Below are positions 52,460-62,748 of a stretch of DNA of 64,000 nt, one piece after another. The position numbers and the translations under genes were made by a program. Numbering within the stretch: position 1 is the stretch's first letter; the number at the start of each line of letters is the position of its first letter. The notes under the pieces were generated by a model. It ran no database searches. It was given only the letters and a program-made list of their open reading frames with translations, and had not been told where the DNA came from. The DNA lies in assembly GCA_951812305.1 (NCBI GenBank), contig CATOSB010000012.1, positions 81,591-145,590 on the forward strand. The letters are read 5' to 3'. Source of the DNA: an uncultured Paracoccaceae bacterium (GTDB taxonomy: Bacteria > Pseudomonadota > Alphaproteobacteria > Rhodobacterales > Rhodobacteraceae).

Positions 52460-53539
52460 ATGGGGCACGTGATGCAGGACATATACGCCGCGCAGGTGGC
52501 CGACGGCGTGATCAGCGATGATCCCGCGCAGCGGGGCGTATTGCCGTTGCTTGAAAACATCCGGGTGCATTTCGCAAACCTGCCCGAAGGCGGCGGGTTG
52601 CTGGCATCGCTGTTTTCCAAAGCACCACAGCCGCCAAAGGGTATTTACATTTGGGGCGGGGTCGGGCGCGGAAAATCGTTTCTGATGGACATGTTCTTTG
52701 ATGCCGTTCCGACCGAGGGCAAACGGCGCGTCCATTTCCACGCCTTCATGCAGGAAATTCACAGCGGCATGAACGAAGTCCGTAGAACCGGTGCGGACGA
52801 TGCGCTGAAACCCGTGGCGGACAGGGTCGCAGATGACGTGCGACTTCTGTGTTTTGACGAGATGCAGATCACCGACATCACTGATGCGATGATCGTTGGA
52901 CGGCTTTTTGAGGCGTTGATCGGCGCTGGTGTGGTAATTGTGACGACTTCAAACCGCACGCCTGATGATCTTTATAAGGACGGGCTGAACCGGCAATTGT
53001 TTCTGCCATTCATCGATTTTCTGAAAGAACGTCTGGTGGTGCATGAACTGACATCGCAAACCGACTACCGTAAGGAGAAATTGAGCGGTTCGGATGTGTA
53101 TTTTCACCCGGCGAATGCGGCAGCCCGTGATGCAATCGATTCGATCTGGCAGGAACTGACGGGCGGAGTTACGCAAGGCCTGGTCCTGCATGTAAAGGGT
53201 CGCGAAATTGTGCTTTCCGACCATCTGAACGGTGTGGCGCGGGCGCCGTTCTGGGAATTGTGCGGCAAACCCCTTGGTGCGGCGGATTATCTGTCGCTGG
53301 TGCAGAATGTGCGTGTATTGCTGTTGGAAGATGTGCCGCGCCTGAGCCGATCAAACTTCAACGAGGCGCGCCGTTTCGTAACGCTGATTGACACACTCTA
53401 CGAAGGTAAGGTGCGGTTGATCATGTCAGCAGCGGACATTCCAGAACGGCTTTACGTCGAGGGCGAAGGCAGTTTTGAATTTGAACGCACCGCCAGCCGG
53501 TTGCGCGAAATGCAGGGTGCCGACTGGGGCAAGGAGTGA
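52460..53539 (+). CDS. zapE: cell division ATPase ZapE (AFG1-like)
   Basis: The start is MGHVMQDIYAAQ at 52460, or MQDIY at 52472 where GGGG gives a better ribosome-site spacing; the ORF-track extension to 52181 crosses the MFS start. The protein is about 359 residues. The P-loop IWGGVGRGKSFLMDMFF, Walker B LLCFDEMQITDITDA and VIVTTSNRTPDDLYKDGLNRQLFLPFI are AFG1/ZapE hallmarks. ZapE associates with the division ring in E. coli. The stop overlaps the thpR start. Confidence 0.93.
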   Translation: MGHVMQDIYAAQVADGVISDDPAQRGVLPLLENIRVHFANLPEGGGLLASLFSKAPQPPKGIYIWGGVGRGKSFLMDMFFDAVPTEGKRRVHFHAFMQEIHSGMNEVRRTGADDALKPVADRVADDVRLLCFDEMQITDITDAMIVGRLFEALIGAGVVIVTTSNRTPDDLYKDGLNRQLFLPFIDFLKERLVVHELTSQTDYRKEKLSGSDVYFHPANAAARDAIDSIWQELTGGVTQGLVLHVKGREIVLSDHLNGVARAPFWELCGKPLGAADYLSLVQNVRVLLLEDVPRLSRSNFNEARRFVTLIDTLYEGKVRLIMSAADIPERLYVEGEGSFEFERTASRLREMQGADWGKE

Positions 53540-54087
53540 TGCGGGCCTTTGTCGCGATTCCGATCCCGGAAGAGCAGGTCGCAGCGTTGGAAAGATTGCG
53601 GGACGCATTGCCGGTGGGGCGAAAGGTAAATTCCGAAGGATTGCACATCACGCTGGCCTTTCTGGATGAGCAAACGCAGGCAACTCTATCTGCGCTGGAC
53701 GGCGAGTTGCGTGGCGTCTCGGTACCGGAATTTGAGGTTCGCCTGCGCGGTGTTGATGTGTTTGGCGGAAAGGAGCCGCGCCTGATCTGGGTTGGTGCGG
53801 ACGGCGGCGAAGCGCTGGTTGGATTGCGGAAATCTGTCCGCGATGTGGCCCGGCAAATTGGCATTTACTTGCCGCGAGAGCGGTACCGTCCGCATGTGAC
53901 CCTGGCACGGTTCCGCAAAGGTCTGCGCCCGGAAGAGAGCGGAAAGATCGGGACGTATCTTGTTGAATATGGCGGCTTCAGTTGCCCGGCATTTCAGGTG
54001 AATGGATTTGCGCTTTATCGCTCAGTGCTAACAGAGACCGGCGCGGTTTACACAGTGCTGGCAGAGTATCCGCTAGGCTCAATGTAG
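53539..54087 (+). CDS. thpR: RNA 2',3'-cyclic phosphodiesterase (ThpR/LigT)
   Basis: The 182-residue 2H phosphoesterase starts MRAFVAIPIPEEQ. Its two HxT/S motifs are LHITLAFLDE (about residues 35-44) and RPHVTLARFRKG (about 117-128). It starts at the ATG overlapping the zapE stop (TGATG), so the two are co-translated. The family opens 2',3'-cyclic phosphate termini in RNA. Confidence 0.93.
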   Translation: MRAFVAIPIPEEQVAALERLRDALPVGRKVNSEGLHITLAFLDEQTQATLSALDGELRGVSVPEFEVRLRGVDVFGGKEPRLIWVGADGGEALVGLRKSVRDVARQIGIYLPRERYRPHVTLARFRKGLRPEESGKIGTYLVEYGGFSCPAFQVNGFALYRSVLTETGAVYTVLAEYPLGSM

Positions 54088-54217
54088 GACATAATTACAT
54101 TGGTGGAATGCAGGTTCGTGGGAGCGATTGTGTGTAGCTCTTCGCACATTATGCATCAGGTTAGGGCATCGACAAATCGTGGCAATTGGCAAACGATCTG
54201 TCGGAAACTCAGGCTCT
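54088..54217. other. 130-bp convergent intergenic region
   Basis: This lies between the ends of thpR and folC. No clear terminator stem or gene was seen. Confidence 0.5.
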
Positions 54218-55492
54218 TCACCCGTTCTCTGTAAGGACGGACCCGGCCAGATAGAGTGAACCGCAAATCAGGATGCGCGCGTTCGGGCATTCCGCGACGA
54301 TGGCGTTGACACCGTCGGCGACATTATCAGCCACATTAGAAGAAATCCCGACAGACTGGGCAGCCGCGACAGTGTCTTCGGCAGGAAGCGTTGCTGTTGC
54401 ATTAGGAATGGTCACTCCAAGTAAACGCCGCACGAGCGCGGCAAGCGGGCGCATATAACCCGCAACATCCTTGGTGTTTTGCATACCTGTGATTAGATAG
54501 AGCGGACGATCCGACATGGTCGCCAGCGTTTCCGCAAGAACGACTCCGGCGGCCGGGTTATGGCCGCCGTCAAGATAAATTTCGGCACCCGGTGCTGAAT
54601 CGATCAATGGGCCTTTGCGCAACCTTTGCATCCGTGCCGGCCAATTGGCAACCGTGACGGCGCCTTCGCAGGCGGCTTCGTTGTAGCCAAGCGCGCGAAG
54701 AGCGGCGATGGCAGTTCCGGCGTTTTCGATCTGATGCGCGCCGGGAAGAATGGGCAGAGGCAGGTCGAGCAACCCGGTCTCATCCTTAAATACCAGACGG
54801 TCGTGTTCGTGGGCAACATGCCATTGCTGCCCGCGCGCAAACAGCGGCGCGCCCATTCTGGTTGCCTGACGCTCGATAACTTCAAGCCCGTCGTCGTCCT
54901 GTGCAGCCACAACACATTCCACTCCACGCTTGATGATGCCCGCTTTTTCAAAAGCGATTTCCGCAAGGGTGTCACCAAGGAATTGCTGGTGGTCGATGGA
55001 CACTGGAGTGATGACCGTCAGCACTGGATTATCGACAACATTTGTCGCGTCTAGCCGTCCGCCCAGCCCAACCTCCAACAACGTGTAATCAGCGGGCGTT
55101 CGGGTGAAAGCAAGGAGCGCCGCGCAGGTGGTAATCTCGAAATAGGTGATCTCCGCACCGCCATTAGCCTCATAACACTTATCCAGCACATCAATCAGTG
55201 CGGTTTCCGTGATCAGATCTCCGGCCAGCCGGATGCGTTCGTGAAAGCGAACAAGATGTGGCGATGTATAGGCGTGAACGGTTTTGCCGGCTGCTTCCAG
55301 CCCGGCACGGATCATCGCCTGAGTGGAGCCTTTGCCGTTCGTCCCGGCGATGTGGATCACTGGCGGCAGCTCATTCTGGGGATTGCCGATGGCGTCAAGC
55401 AGACGCCAGACGCGATCCAGCGACAGATCCATATACTTGGGATGAAGAGCGTTCATCCTGTCCAAGATGACGTCGGATGTTTTCGCGCTCAC
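54218..55492 (-). CDS. folC: bifunctional folylpolyglutamate synthase/dihydrofolate synthase
   Basis: The 424-residue Mur-ligase-type enzyme starts with GTG overlapping the accD stop (GTGA). The P-loop is IHIAGTNGKGSTQAMI (about residues 46-61). SPHLVRFHERIRL, ITYFEITTCAA and LEVGLGGRLDATNVV are FolC signatures, and the C-terminal YLDGGHNPAAG is the DGAHN-like motif. It couples dihydropteroate to glutamate and extends the folate tail. Pairing with accD is conserved in proteobacteria. Confidence 0.96.
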   Translation of the reverse strand: MSAKTSDVILDRMNALHPKYMDLSLDRVWRLLDAIGNPQNELPPVIHIAGTNGKGSTQAMIRAGLEAAGKTVHAYTSPHLVRFHERIRLAGDLITETALIDVLDKCYEANGGAEITYFEITTCAALLAFTRTPADYTLLEVGLGGRLDATNVVDNPVLTVITPVSIDHQQFLGDTLAEIAFEKAGIIKRGVECVVAAQDDDGLEVIERQATRMGAPLFARGQQWHVAHEHDRLVFKDETGLLDLPLPILPGAHQIENAGTAIAALRALGYNEAACEGAVTVANWPARMQRLRKGPLIDSAPGAEIYLDGGHNPAAGVVLAETLATMSDRPLYLITGMQNTKDVAGYMRPLAALVRRLLGVTIPNATATLPAEDTVAAAQSVGISSNVADNVADGVNAIVAECPNARILICGSLYLAGSVLTENG

Positions 55493-56451
55493 GCCTTTTC
55501 AGGCTCCGCAGCATCGCCTGTCGATGCATCCAACGACGGCGTGGCAGTGTCGTCCGCGTTTTCCTCGTTTTCGGGTGGCGGCAGCTCGCCCTTCACCGCC
55601 GGCGGTTTGCCCAAAAGAATCCGCAGAATGGCGATCAGCTCGTCCTTGATCTTGTGGCGGTGCGAGACGCGGTCGAGCATCCCGTGATCCAGCAGATATT
55701 CGGCGCGCTGAAACCCCTCGGGCAGCTTTTCACGGATGGTCTGTTCAATCACGCGCGGTCCGGCAAAACAGATCAGCGCGTTGGGTTCTGCGATATGAAT
55801 GTCGCCAAGCATTGCGTAGCTTGCGGTAACACCGCCCGTGGTGGGGTGCGTCAGCACAACAATATAGGGAAGCCCTGCGTCCTTCACCATTTCAATGGCA
55901 ACCGTCGTACGCGGCATCTGCATGAGGCTAAGAATACCCTCCTGCATCCGCGCGCCACCGGCCGCAGAGAACAGAACCAGCGGCGCGTTTGCCTTCACTG
56001 CGGCTTCTGCGGCGGCAATAAGCGCATTGCCGACATACATGCCCATCGAGCCGCCCATAAATGAGAAATCCTGCGCAGCCGCGACAATGGTGGTCCGCCC
56101 CATCTCTCCCTGCGCGACCAGCATCGCCTCTGTCTCGCCAGTGGTCTTCTGGGCCGTTTTCATCCGGTCAGGGTAGCGTTTCTGGTCGCGAAATTTCAGC
56201 GGGTCTTCGATTGGCTGCTCTACGGCCACTTCCGCAAATGTGCCGCCATCAAACAGTGCCGCAAACCGTTCGCGAGGTGTGATCGCCATGTGATGATCAC
56301 AGCTTGTGCAGACAAACAGATTGTCACTTAATTCGCGGTGAAACAGCATCGTGCCGCATTCGGGGCATTTCTTCCAAAGGTTTTCCGGCACCTCGCGGCG
56401 CGAAAAGATCGAGTTGATGCGGGGCCGGACGTAGTTGGAAATCCAGTTCAT
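55489..56451 (-). CDS. accD: acetyl-CoA carboxylase carboxyltransferase beta subunit
   Basis: The 320-residue protein has an N-terminal C4 zinc ribbon (KCPECGTMLFHREL, FVCTSCDHHMA) and a crotonase-like carboxyltransferase core: DFSFMGGSMGMYVGNAL, LVLFSAAGGARMQEGILSLMQM and VVLTHPTTGGVTASYAMLGD. It pairs with AccA to transfer carboxyl from biotin to acetyl-CoA, the first step of fatty acid synthesis. The acidic tail after residue 285 is variable. It overlaps folC by 4 bp. Confidence 0.97.
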   Translation of the reverse strand: MNWISNYVRPRINSIFSRREVPENLWKKCPECGTMLFHRELSDNLFVCTSCDHHMAITPRERFAALFDGGTFAEVAVEQPIEDPLKFRDQKRYPDRMKTAQKTTGETEAMLVAQGEMGRTTIVAAAQDFSFMGGSMGMYVGNALIAAAEAAVKANAPLVLFSAAGGARMQEGILSLMQMPRTTVAIEMVKDAGLPYIVVLTHPTTGGVTASYAMLGDIHIAEPNALICFAGPRVIEQTIREKLPEGFQRAEYLLDHGMLDRVSHRHKIKDELIAILRILLGKPPAVKGELPPPENEENADDTATPSLDASTGDAAEPEKA

Positions 56452-56515
56452 GCGCGGGCAAAGCCTTTTCGATGCGGTTGGGCGGTGAGATAAGGCGCAA
56501 GGGCAGGAATTGCAA

Positions 56516-57406
56516 TCAACGCCGCAACACCCGGCGCAGGATCAACCATGTGATTAATAGTGTTCCCATGTCGAGCCAGATAAGCCGCTGCATGATCGGA
56601 TTATCTGCACCATAAGGTGTTAGAAAAAGGGCGAGCCCGGGTAAGGTGCCATCAACGGCGATGATAAGGACGGCGAAGAAATTGTTGGCGAAATGCAGGC
56701 CCCACGCGGCCCCAAGACTGCCGGTTCGGGCGGTCAGATCAGCCGCAATAAAGCCAAACAGACCGGTGGCAAGCAAGATCAGCCAAAGGTTTTTGCCGCT
56801 GGTGTCAGGGTCATAGTGGGCAAGGCCGAAAAGTATACTTGGCACAAGCATCCAGATCAGCGCGGAAGAAAAACGCGCAGCAAGTTGCTGTTGCAGATAC
56901 CCGCGAAAGATCAGTTCTTCCGAAAGTGTTTGGATAAGCAGGCCGATCACGCCAATTGGAAGCAACACCAGCCAAATTCCAAAAGTCAGATTGGGAACCG
57001 CGTCGTAAAGGACGAACCAGATCGCAACTGTCAAACTATAGATAAATCCAGTTGTGACGGCGGTTTTTAAGAAATCGGGTAAGACCCTTGCGCGCGGCCC
57101 GAGCAGCGTATGAAATCGGCGTTTGTGCAGAAACCGGGCGACCAGCCAGGTGCCAATTGCCATACCTGAAAACGTAGCCAGTAAAACGAACATCTGTATC
57201 GGTTTTGTGGGGCTTGCAAAGCCTGCGGCAGCAGCAAGAGGGTCGTCGCCACCTGCCAGAAATGCATAACCGAAAATGATCGCCAGTGTGATACCGCCGT
57301 AGATCAGTGCAATCAGGCAAAGTCCGGCCAAGGTGCGCCAGATCTCTGCGCGTGGCCGCGCGGGATCGACAAACCTTTCGAAATCGGGCGTAGCTATCGA
57401 CGACAT
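56516..57406 (-). CDS. CPBP family intramembrane glutamic endopeptidase
   Basis: The ATG at 57406 (MSSIATPDFERF) follows GGGAG at 5-bp spacing and is preferred to the GTG at 57412. The 296-residue protein has about eight membrane helices. The ABI/CAAX-protease motifs are SEELIFRGYLQQQL (EExxxR), SILFGLAHYD and GLHFANNFFA (HxxxN). Bacterial members are membrane proteases of mostly unknown substrate. An ISAzo13 element is inserted just upstream of its ribosome site, so its native promoter is displaced. Confidence 0.85.
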   Translation of the reverse strand: MSSIATPDFERFVDPARPRAEIWRTLAGLCLIALIYGGITLAIIFGYAFLAGGDDPLAAAAGFASPTKPIQMFVLLATFSGMAIGTWLVARFLHKRRFHTLLGPRARVLPDFLKTAVTTGFIYSLTVAIWFVLYDAVPNLTFGIWLVLLPIGVIGLLIQTLSEELIFRGYLQQQLAARFSSALIWMLVPSILFGLAHYDPDTSGKNLWLILLATGLFGFIAADLTARTGSLGAAWGLHFANNFFAVLIIAVDGTLPGLALFLTPYGADNPIMQRLIWLDMGTLLITWLILRRVLRR

Positions 57407-57419
57407 CGCCACTCCCTAA

Positions 57420-58758
57420 GGAGACACGCAAGAATAAGTACTACGTTTGGTGGCGGCGGCGTGGTGTGATTGTGTAGTTCCATTCTGGGTGGAATGCATT
57501 CCCTTCGATGACGAGGCTATCCATTTCAGCTTTGGTGACCTTAACACCCTTCTCGTAAATACTTTCGTCAAGTGCGCATTCTACTTTCAGCCCAGCGTTC
57601 GTCGTCGTCGCCCCGATCAACTCGACGACTGCCATACGGCTGGACAGCGGCCGTCCGCGCCAGTTCTGTGTGATGTGGCAAAACATCCGATGCTCGATGA
57701 GGTTCCACTTGGATGTGCCGGGCGGATAGTGATGGACGTGCAAGACAAGGTCGGTTTCGTCAGCAAACCTCTGCAGCTCTACCTTCCATAACCGGACGCG
57801 CGCACCGTTCGATCCGCCGCAGTCAGCAGTTATTGTCAGCTCGCGCATGCCAGGATGGCGCTTCTGACCCATGCGCTTCCGCCAGGTACGGATAGAGTTG
57901 ACGGCGAATGAAGCAGTGTCAGCGGTGACGCCCACGCTAACCCAGCCAGTATTGGTGCCAACGTCGTAGACACCGTAGGGCGCCACCTTGCCGAGCTCCT
58001 TGTCGGGGAAATCATGTATGTTAACGCAGCGGGGGTCGCCTTTTGGCCGGTAGTCGCTGCCATCGTTGCGGTAGTTTCCGATCAACTCCTTCTTTTTGGT
58101 GTCGACCGAGATGACAGGCTGCCCAGCCGCCTGCGCGTCCAATACCCTGGCGTTAATATGCTCAAACTGCGCGTCGCGATCAGGGTGGTTGGTGCCATCG
58201 TGCGTTTTGCGATTGACCTGCCGCGAATATTCCAACTTTGTTTCCAGCAACCTGGCGACAGTATTGGCACATATAGTATGGCCTGCAGCACACAGTGCCG
58301 CTGCCAGCTTTGCCGGGCTCTTCGACACCCATTTAAGCGGACGTATAGGATCACCCATCGTCGCTGGCTCGGCGAGACGCTGCAAGTCGGACACCAGCGT
58401 CGTATCAAGGTCGGCGACCTCGCGTCGCCCTCCACCCTTGCGGCGCACGCGGCCATTGCCTGGACCTGGAGTATCAAGATCATTGATGCCTCGCCCGATG
58501 GTGGAACGTGCGAGGCCAGTGATCTCCGCAACTGCCGCAAGACCGCCACGCCCCGCCGCTCGGGCTTCTGCGGCAGCAAACAAACGCCGACCTCGTTCGC
58601 CAAGCTTCGAACCAAAAACTTCCCATCGCTCCTGAATTTGTTCTCGCTCTACCATGATTATCGATTACCATATTGAGAACGGCATGAGAATCGTGCGGAC
58701 CAGAGTCAAACCGTCGCAGCGGCAAAGGTTTGCGATTCACTTATTGTTGCGTGTCTCC
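57420..58758 (-). mobile_element. ISAzo13 family element (1339 bp)
   Basis: The inverted ends are GGAGACACGCAAGAATAAGT and GGAGACACGCAACAATAAGT. A 3-bp duplication TAA lies at 57417-57419 and 58759-58761. It carries one transposase gene reading toward the CPBP gene. A terminal remnant of the same element lies at 38418-38556. Confidence 0.9.
57441..58655 (-). CDS. ISAzo13 family transposase
   Basis: The 404-residue protein has an N-terminal helix-turn-helix (GLAAVAEITGLARSTIGRGI). The catalytic block is QPVISVDTKKKELIGNYRN (first Asp), then LTITADCGGSNGARVRLWK (second Asp) and PPGTSKWNLIEHRMFCHIT (Glu). VKVTKAEMDSL and HPEWNYTITPR near the end are ISAzo13 features. It appears intact. Confidence 0.92.
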   Translation of the reverse strand: MVEREQIQERWEVFGSKLGERGRRLFAAAEARAAGRGGLAAVAEITGLARSTIGRGINDLDTPGPGNGRVRRKGGGRREVADLDTTLVSDLQRLAEPATMGDPIRPLKWVSKSPAKLAAALCAAGHTICANTVARLLETKLEYSRQVNRKTHDGTNHPDRDAQFEHINARVLDAQAAGQPVISVDTKKKELIGNYRNDGSDYRPKGDPRCVNIHDFPDKELGKVAPYGVYDVGTNTGWVSVGVTADTASFAVNSIRTWRKRMGQKRHPGMRELTITADCGGSNGARVRLWKVELQRFADETDLVLHVHHYPPGTSKWNLIEHRMFCHITQNWRGRPLSSRMAVVELIGATTTNAGLKVECALDESIYEKGVKVTKAEMDSLVIEGNAFHPEWNYTITPRRRHQT

Positions 58759-58802
58759 TAACGCAGCAATTCGTTGCTGGAAAGGGAGCAACCGAAGAAC
58801 CT

Positions 58803-60074
58803 CTAGTGATAGCATTTCTTGGGAGCCTGCGCACAGGCCGGGCCGGCCCCGCTGGGCGTACTCATGGGCGGCCAGCCTGCTCTTTGCACATATGTGCGGA
58901 ATTCGCTGTGGGTTGATGGCTCGGTATGGCATTGCGACGCGCATGTCGGATCACCAGCGGGGGTCGCGAATGCCGCGGGGTTGACCCAATCCGTTCTGGC
59001 CGGTGTCCCTGACAACGGCTCATAGCGGGACATGCGTTGCGCTGGGTTCGTGTTCGGGACTGTTATCTGGTTAACCGCGCCCTCGACCTCCAATGTGAAA
59101 TTCGCCGCGTTTACGCCAATGCGCGCGGTATTCATCTGGCCGCAGCCCTGCTTTCCACTGCGCATCAGCTTGCACCAGGTGTCATCATCCGGCGCAAGAA
59201 GGAAAACGTTGTTGCCGCGATGACAATCCGTGCAGTTCTGCGTCAGCGTGGTGGCATCTTCCATTTGCTTGAGATCAATAACATGGGTGTCCCAATTCGG
59301 CCTGCGACCATTAATTTCCAGCGTGTTGTCCCAGAAACACGCCTTTCCGTTTGTGGCGTTCTGACAGATGATGCCTGCGGTACTGCCGCCATAGCGTGGC
59401 AATGCGATACAAGCCCCGCGATTTGAATCAACATATGTCCATATTTCCATATTGTTGTCGGAAGGGTCGAGGATGTTGATGTTAGGTTTGCCCTGATTGT
59501 CCCATATTCCTGAATTCTTGCCAAAGGACGCCGGGGTGGGAACGCCAGCGGCCTGACATTGGCGGGCATAGGGCGTGTCGGTTTTCGCAAGATACCAGGC
59601 GCGCATCAGCTCTTCGATGGCCAGGTAATTCGGATCGATGAAATACTCTTCCTTCAGCTGATACTGATTCAAAAGGTACTTGTTTCGCCACCAGTACTTG
59701 TCTCGCAATTGTTCATCCATCATCAACGTCAACGCGCGAAGCTGCATCGAACGGAGCAATGCCGCCTCACCCGCCTCAAGCTCTTTGTCCAACAGCAATT
59801 CAGCCGCCCCATCCGCGACCTGAAGAAGAGTTTTGTCCTCCGCGACGAGAGGTTCCATCTGTGCGTCATTCCACAAGGCGATGTGAAGATCGGTCTGCTC
59901 TTCGGTCGTGAGAGAAACCCTTTCCCCTTCGTCGCCCCAGGCCAAGCCATGCGCTGTATAGGCAAGCCGTGTTTCATAATCCACTTTTCCGCCGCCGTAC
60001 GGTGTGAAGAAGACTGTGACAATTACCGCAGCGACAACTGCAAGGAACAAAATGCCGATGGGTCGAAAATTCAT
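58803..60074 (-). CDS. membrane-anchored haem-motif (c-type cytochrome-like) protein
   Basis: The ATG at 60074 (MNFRPIGILFLAVVAAVIV) starts a signal anchor; the ORF-track start at 60140 is a TTG with no added family support. The 423-residue protein has a helical periplasmic region and haem-type motifs NCTDCHRGNN (CxxCH) and CASQCHTEPS (CxxxCH). Several further Cys occur (CQAAG, ICQNATNGKACFWD). It could be a di-haem redox protein, but the family is not recognised. It is divergent from ilvD. Confidence 0.7.
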   Translation of the reverse strand: MNFRPIGILFLAVVAAVIVTVFFTPYGGGKVDYETRLAYTAHGLAWGDEGERVSLTTEEQTDLHIALWNDAQMEPLVAEDKTLLQVADGAAELLLDKELEAGEAALLRSMQLRALTLMMDEQLRDKYWWRNKYLLNQYQLKEEYFIDPNYLAIEELMRAWYLAKTDTPYARQCQAAGVPTPASFGKNSGIWDNQGKPNINILDPSDNNMEIWTYVDSNRGACIALPRYGGSTAGIICQNATNGKACFWDNTLEINGRRPNWDTHVIDLKQMEDATTLTQNCTDCHRGNNVFLLAPDDDTWCKLMRSGKQGCGQMNTARIGVNAANFTLEVEGAVNQITVPNTNPAQRMSRYEPLSGTPARTDWVNPAAFATPAGDPTCASQCHTEPSTHSEFRTYVQRAGWPPMSTPSGAGPACAQAPKKCYH

Positions 60075-60228
60075 GACGCGCCTTGGGAATTCATTGAAAA
60101 TGAATGCCTCAGTTTGGCCTGAGGTCGGCGCATCGCTCAAGTAGGGTATACCCGACCCTCCCTGTGCGCTTGTCCTTGACCGCCGGCTCCCTTATGCCGA
60201 GCGGGAAAAATTCGCGGGAGGCCAAGCC

Positions 60229-61992
60229 ATGCTCAAAAGAGAATTCGACAAGTCAAAACTGCCCAGCCGTCATGTGACGGAAGGTCCGGCACGGGCACCG
60301 CATCGATCCTATTACTATGCGATGGGCATGACCGAGGAAGAAATCCACCAACCCCTGATTGGTGTGGCCACCTGTTGGAACGAGGCCGCGCCCTGCAACA
60401 TCGCGCTGAACCGGCAGGCGCAGGCTGTGAAGATGGGTGTCAAATCGGCGTTCGGCACACCGCGCGAATTCACCACGATCACTGTAACGGATGGCATCGC
60501 GATGGGTCATGAGGGAATGCGATCCTCGCTAGCGTCGCGTGAGGCCATCGCGGACACCGTCGAACTGACCATGCGCGGCCATTGCTATGACGCGTTGGTG
60601 GGGCTTGCCGGATGTGACAAAAGCCTGCCGGGGATGATGATGGCAATGATCCGGTTGAACGTGCCGTCAGTATTCCTGTACGGCGGCTCGATCCTGCCTG
60701 GCAAGGCGCCCAATAACCCAGTCGTACCGGCAGATTTCGCCAACCGCGACCTGACTGTGCAAGACATGTTCGAGGCAGTTGGAAGGCATCAGAATGGTTC
60801 AATGTCTGACGAAGCGCTGGAAGTTCTGGAACGCGTTGCCTGTCCCAGCGCCGGAGCCTGTGGCGGCCAGTTCACCGCCAACACGATGGCCTGCGTCTCT
60901 GAGGCGATTGGTCTGGCATTGCCAAATTCCTCCGGCGCGCCTGCGCCATATGAATCGCGCGACCAATATGCAGAGGCCAGCGGTTCTGCGGTGATGAACC
61001 TGATCGACAAGAACATCCGCGCACGTGATGTCTGTACGCGCGAGGCATTTGAAAATGCGGCACGGGTCGTGGCCTGCACCGGTGGATCGACCAATGCCGG
61101 CCTGCACTTGCCGGCGATGGCGCATGAGGCGGGGATCGAGTTCTACCTCGATGATGTCTGCGAAATATTCAAGGACACGCCCTATTTCGTCGATCTGAAA
61201 CCAGGCGGTCAATACGTGGCCAAGGACCTCTACGAAGTTGGCGGCGTATACGTAGTGATGAAGGAATTGCGCAAGGCAGGGCTGATCCACCAGGACTGTC
61301 TGACCGCCACAGGCAATTCGATTGGCGAGGAACTGGACAAGATCGCGCTAGAAGCCGACGGCAAAGTCATCCACCCGGTCGCCACGCCGATCACCAAAAC
61401 CGGTGGCGTTGTCGGTCTGAAGGGCAATATCGCCCCGCAGGGTGCAATCGTGAAAGTGGCAGGTATGGAGACGCAGCATCAACGTTTCGTTGGCCCTGCG
61501 CGCGTCTTTGAATGCGAACAGGATGCGTTCGAGGCGGTGCAGGAACGTTCCTACGAGGAAGGCGAAGTGATCGTCATCCGCAATGAGGGCCCTGCTGGCG
61601 GCCCGGGAATGCGAGAGATGTTGTCGACTACTGCTGCACTTTCCGGTCAGGGTATGGGCAAGAAAGTCGCGCTAATTACCGATGGCCGGTTTTCTGGCGC
61701 GACCCGCGGGTTCTGCGTGGGGCATGTGGGGCCAGAGGCCTATCACGGCGGGCCGATTGCATTGCTGCAAGACGGCGACGTGATCACAATTGATGCGATC
61801 AATGGCGAAATCAGTGTGGACTTGTCTGACGAAGAACTGGCCGAGCGCAAACAGGCATGGCCGGGGCCGAGGCAGACGAATTATCAATCAGGCGCGCTTT
61901 GGAAATACTCGCAGCTTGTGGGCGAGATCTACAAAGGGGCGGTCACGCATCCCGGTGGCGCGAAAGAAACCCATGAATACATGGATCTCTGA
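60229..61992 (+). CDS. ilvD: dihydroxy-acid dehydratase
   Basis: The 587-residue enzyme is slightly longer than the E. coli type. The cluster-ligating Cys residues lie in [24 protein letters not shown] and [21 protein letters not shown]-terminal signatures are [15 protein letters not shown] and [24 protein letters not shown]. It makes 2-keto acids for valine, isoleucine and pantothenate synthesis. The start follows GGGAGG with 7-bp spacing. The lipoprotein gene follows closely. Confidence 0.97.
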   Translation: MLKREFDKSKLPSRHVTEGPARAPHRSYYYAMGMTEEEIHQPLIGVATCWNEAAPCNIALNRQAQAVKMGVKSAFGTPREFTTITVTDGIAMGHEGMRSSLASREAIADTVELTMRGHCYDALVGLAGCDKSLPGMMMAMIRLNVPSVFLYGGSILPGKAPNNPVVPADFANRDLTVQDMFEAVGRHQNGSMSDEALEVLERVACPSAGACGGQFTANTMACVSEAIGLALPNSSGAPAPYESRDQYAEASGSAVMNLIDKNIRARDVCTREAFENAARVVACTGGSTNAGLHLPAMAHEAGIEFYLDDVCEIFKDTPYFVDLKPGGQYVAKDLYEVGGVYVVMKELRKAGLIHQDCLTATGNSIGEELDKIALEADGKVIHPVATPITKTGGVVGLKGNIAPQGAIVKVAGMETQHQRFVGPARVFECEQDAFEAVQERSYEEGEVIVIRNEGPAGGPGMREMLSTTAALSGQGMGKKVALITDGRFSGATRGFCVGHVGPEAYHGGPIALLQDGDVITIDAINGEISVDLSDEELAERKQAWPGPRQTNYQSGALWKYSQLVGEIYKGAVTHPGGAKETHEYMDL

Positions 61993-62004
61993 CGCAGTAA
62001 TGCC

Positions 62005-62739
62005 GTGCCAGTTTCTGTCCGTTCCGTGCTGAATTTGCGCCTTGTCGCAACCTTGCTGGCTGCCGTTTTTTTGGCGGCTTGCGAAGACCTGCCGACAATA
62101 GAAACCTCTGGGCAATCGATCACGACCCGCAAAGTTTCCGATTCCGTCGTGCTTGCAGGTGGTGACGTCGTTGTCAAAGGCCCTCGGGGGTATTGCATAG
62201 ACCGCCAAAGCAGCCGATTGGCCAGCGACCCGGCATTTGTGCTGCTTGGCAATTGCGCGTCCCTGTCCGGAGACCCCGAGTCCGGCATTCCCGGAATCTT
62301 GGGGATATTGACGGCGTCTGTCACCAAACGCGGCGCGGCCAGCGAATTTGACGGCGCGGCATTGGACCAGATGCGCGGGTTCTTTGAACGCGCCAATGGT
62401 CGTGCACTGTTGGCGCGCGATGGCAACCCGGCGTCGGTTGATGTCCACGATTCGGTGGCGCGAAACGGCGTTTTGTTTCTGCGACTGAATGATCAAAGTG
62501 ACAATGTTGCACCCGGTCTAAGCAGCCAATATTGGCGGGGCCTTTTTGTGCTGAATGGGCGGTTGGTAACGATTTCATTCTTTGATTTCGCAGACAACGC
62601 GCATTCGACTGGCGCAAGCTTCGATACGCTCGCCGCCTTTCTGGATAGTATCAGGAACGCCACTCCCAAACGCGCGGCGGCAGCGCAACAGGTTGAGACG
62701 ACCCGGGCGTCATTGCAGCTTTTCAGACGCGGCGGGTAG
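62005..62739 (+). CDS. putative lipoprotein of unknown function
   Basis: The GTG start (MPVSVRSVLNLRLVATLL) leads to a lipobox FLAAC at about residues 22-26, then the mature protein begins CEDLPTIETSG. The mature part of about 219 residues includes a GYCIDRQSSRL segment and a late VLNGRLVTISFFDF strand pair. No domain is recognised. It lies 12 bp after ilvD and is probably co-transcribed. An IS66 is inserted 9 bp after its stop. Confidence 0.7.
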   Translation: MPVSVRSVLNLRLVATLLAAVFLAACEDLPTIETSGQSITTRKVSDSVVLAGGDVVVKGPRGYCIDRQSSRLASDPAFVLLGNCASLSGDPESGIPGILGILTASVTKRGAASEFDGAALDQMRGFFERANGRALLARDGNPASVDVHDSVARNGVLFLRLNDQSDNVAPGLSSQYWRGLFVLNGRLVTISFFDFADNAHSTGASFDTLAAFLDSIRNATPKRAAAAQQVETTRASLQLFRRGG

Positions 62740-62748
62740 AATTATTTG

